The position numbers were made by a program, and so were the translations under genes. From contig JAAOXW010000001.1 of NCBI GenBank assembly GCA_018221005.1, forward strand, positions 1 to 11,252: DNA of 11,252 nt. Direction: 5' to 3'. Numbering within the stretch: position 1 is the stretch's first letter; each line of letters opens with the position of its first letter. Below are positions 11,249-11,252 of this stretch, piece after piece. The stretch comes from Candidatus Altarchaeota archaeon. Its GTDB lineage: Archaea > SpSt-1190. The notes below the pieces were generated by a model. It did not search any database and had not been told where the DNA came from. It was given only the letters and a program-made list of their open reading frames with translations.

Positions 11249-11252
11249 ATGA

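Noticed and set aside
1..11252. CRISPR arrays, insertion sequences, tRNA/rRNA genes, phage genes or toxin-antitoxin pairs
   Set aside because: No direct-repeat arrays, transposase motifs, tRNA-like folds or toxin motifs were seen; the window reads as ordinary chromosomal core genes.

Overview
The window is a gene-dense piece of an archaeal chromosome. It encodes a GINS subunit, an archaeo-eukaryotic primase, a Sec61-beta/SecG protein, an archaeal histone, ribosomal proteins eL8 (L7Ae), eS28 and eL24, a single-OB-fold SSB and an archaeal-type dUTPase. These sit behind TATA boxes with many apparently leaderless starts and a few GGTGA-type Shine-Dalgarno sites. The primase is unusual: the PriS catalytic domain is joined directly to a PriL-type four-cysteine domain, and no PriL N-terminal domain is seen. 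Such fusions are known from reduced DPANN archaea such as Nanoarchaeum. A DPANN-like genome is therefore my best guess, but the window alone cannot prove it.

Layout. (a) 1-2331, minus: a replication operon of fused primase, then GINS, then an unrecognised protein cut by the window edge and joined to GINS by an ATGA overlap. (b) 2397-4539, plus: a 50-aa SecG, a TctA-like (COG1784) membrane protein, a UPF0173-type metallo-hydrolase and a 71-aa two-helix membrane protein started from TTG. (c) 4536-5488, minus: histone followed by an overlapping A24 prepilin peptidase. (d) 5537-6319, plus: an NFACT-R protein lacking the NFACT-N half. (e) 6342-6710, minus: SSB. (f) 6826-9236, plus: a COG2509 FAD-dependent dehydrogenase, dUTPase and a long NDP kinase. 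(g) 9248-10201, minus: ribosomal operon eL8 - eS28 (with a long Lys/Ala/Pro-rich N-terminal extension) - eL24. (h) 10243-10503, minus: a stand-alone Lrp/AsnC effector (RAM) domain. (i) 10565-11248, minus: an unrecognised protein that may continue past the right edge.

Themes. Replication and nucleotide metabolism dominate (primase, GINS, SSB, dUTPase, NDP kinase, histone), with ribosomal, secretion and pilin-processing genes mixed in. Three divergent gene pairs (primase/secG, histone/NFACT-R, ssb/FAD dehydrogenase) each have one TTATAA or TTATATAA palindrome as the only evident TATA box, which suggests compact bidirectional promoters. The most noteworthy items are the fused primase, these shared promoters, the halved NFACT protein with terminator-like hairpins inside its gene, the extended eS28, the flipped ndk next to its usual ribosomal partners, and the unknown gene in the primase-GINS operon. 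No CRISPR array, insertion sequence, tRNA or rRNA is visible. No gap between genes exceeds 120 bases.
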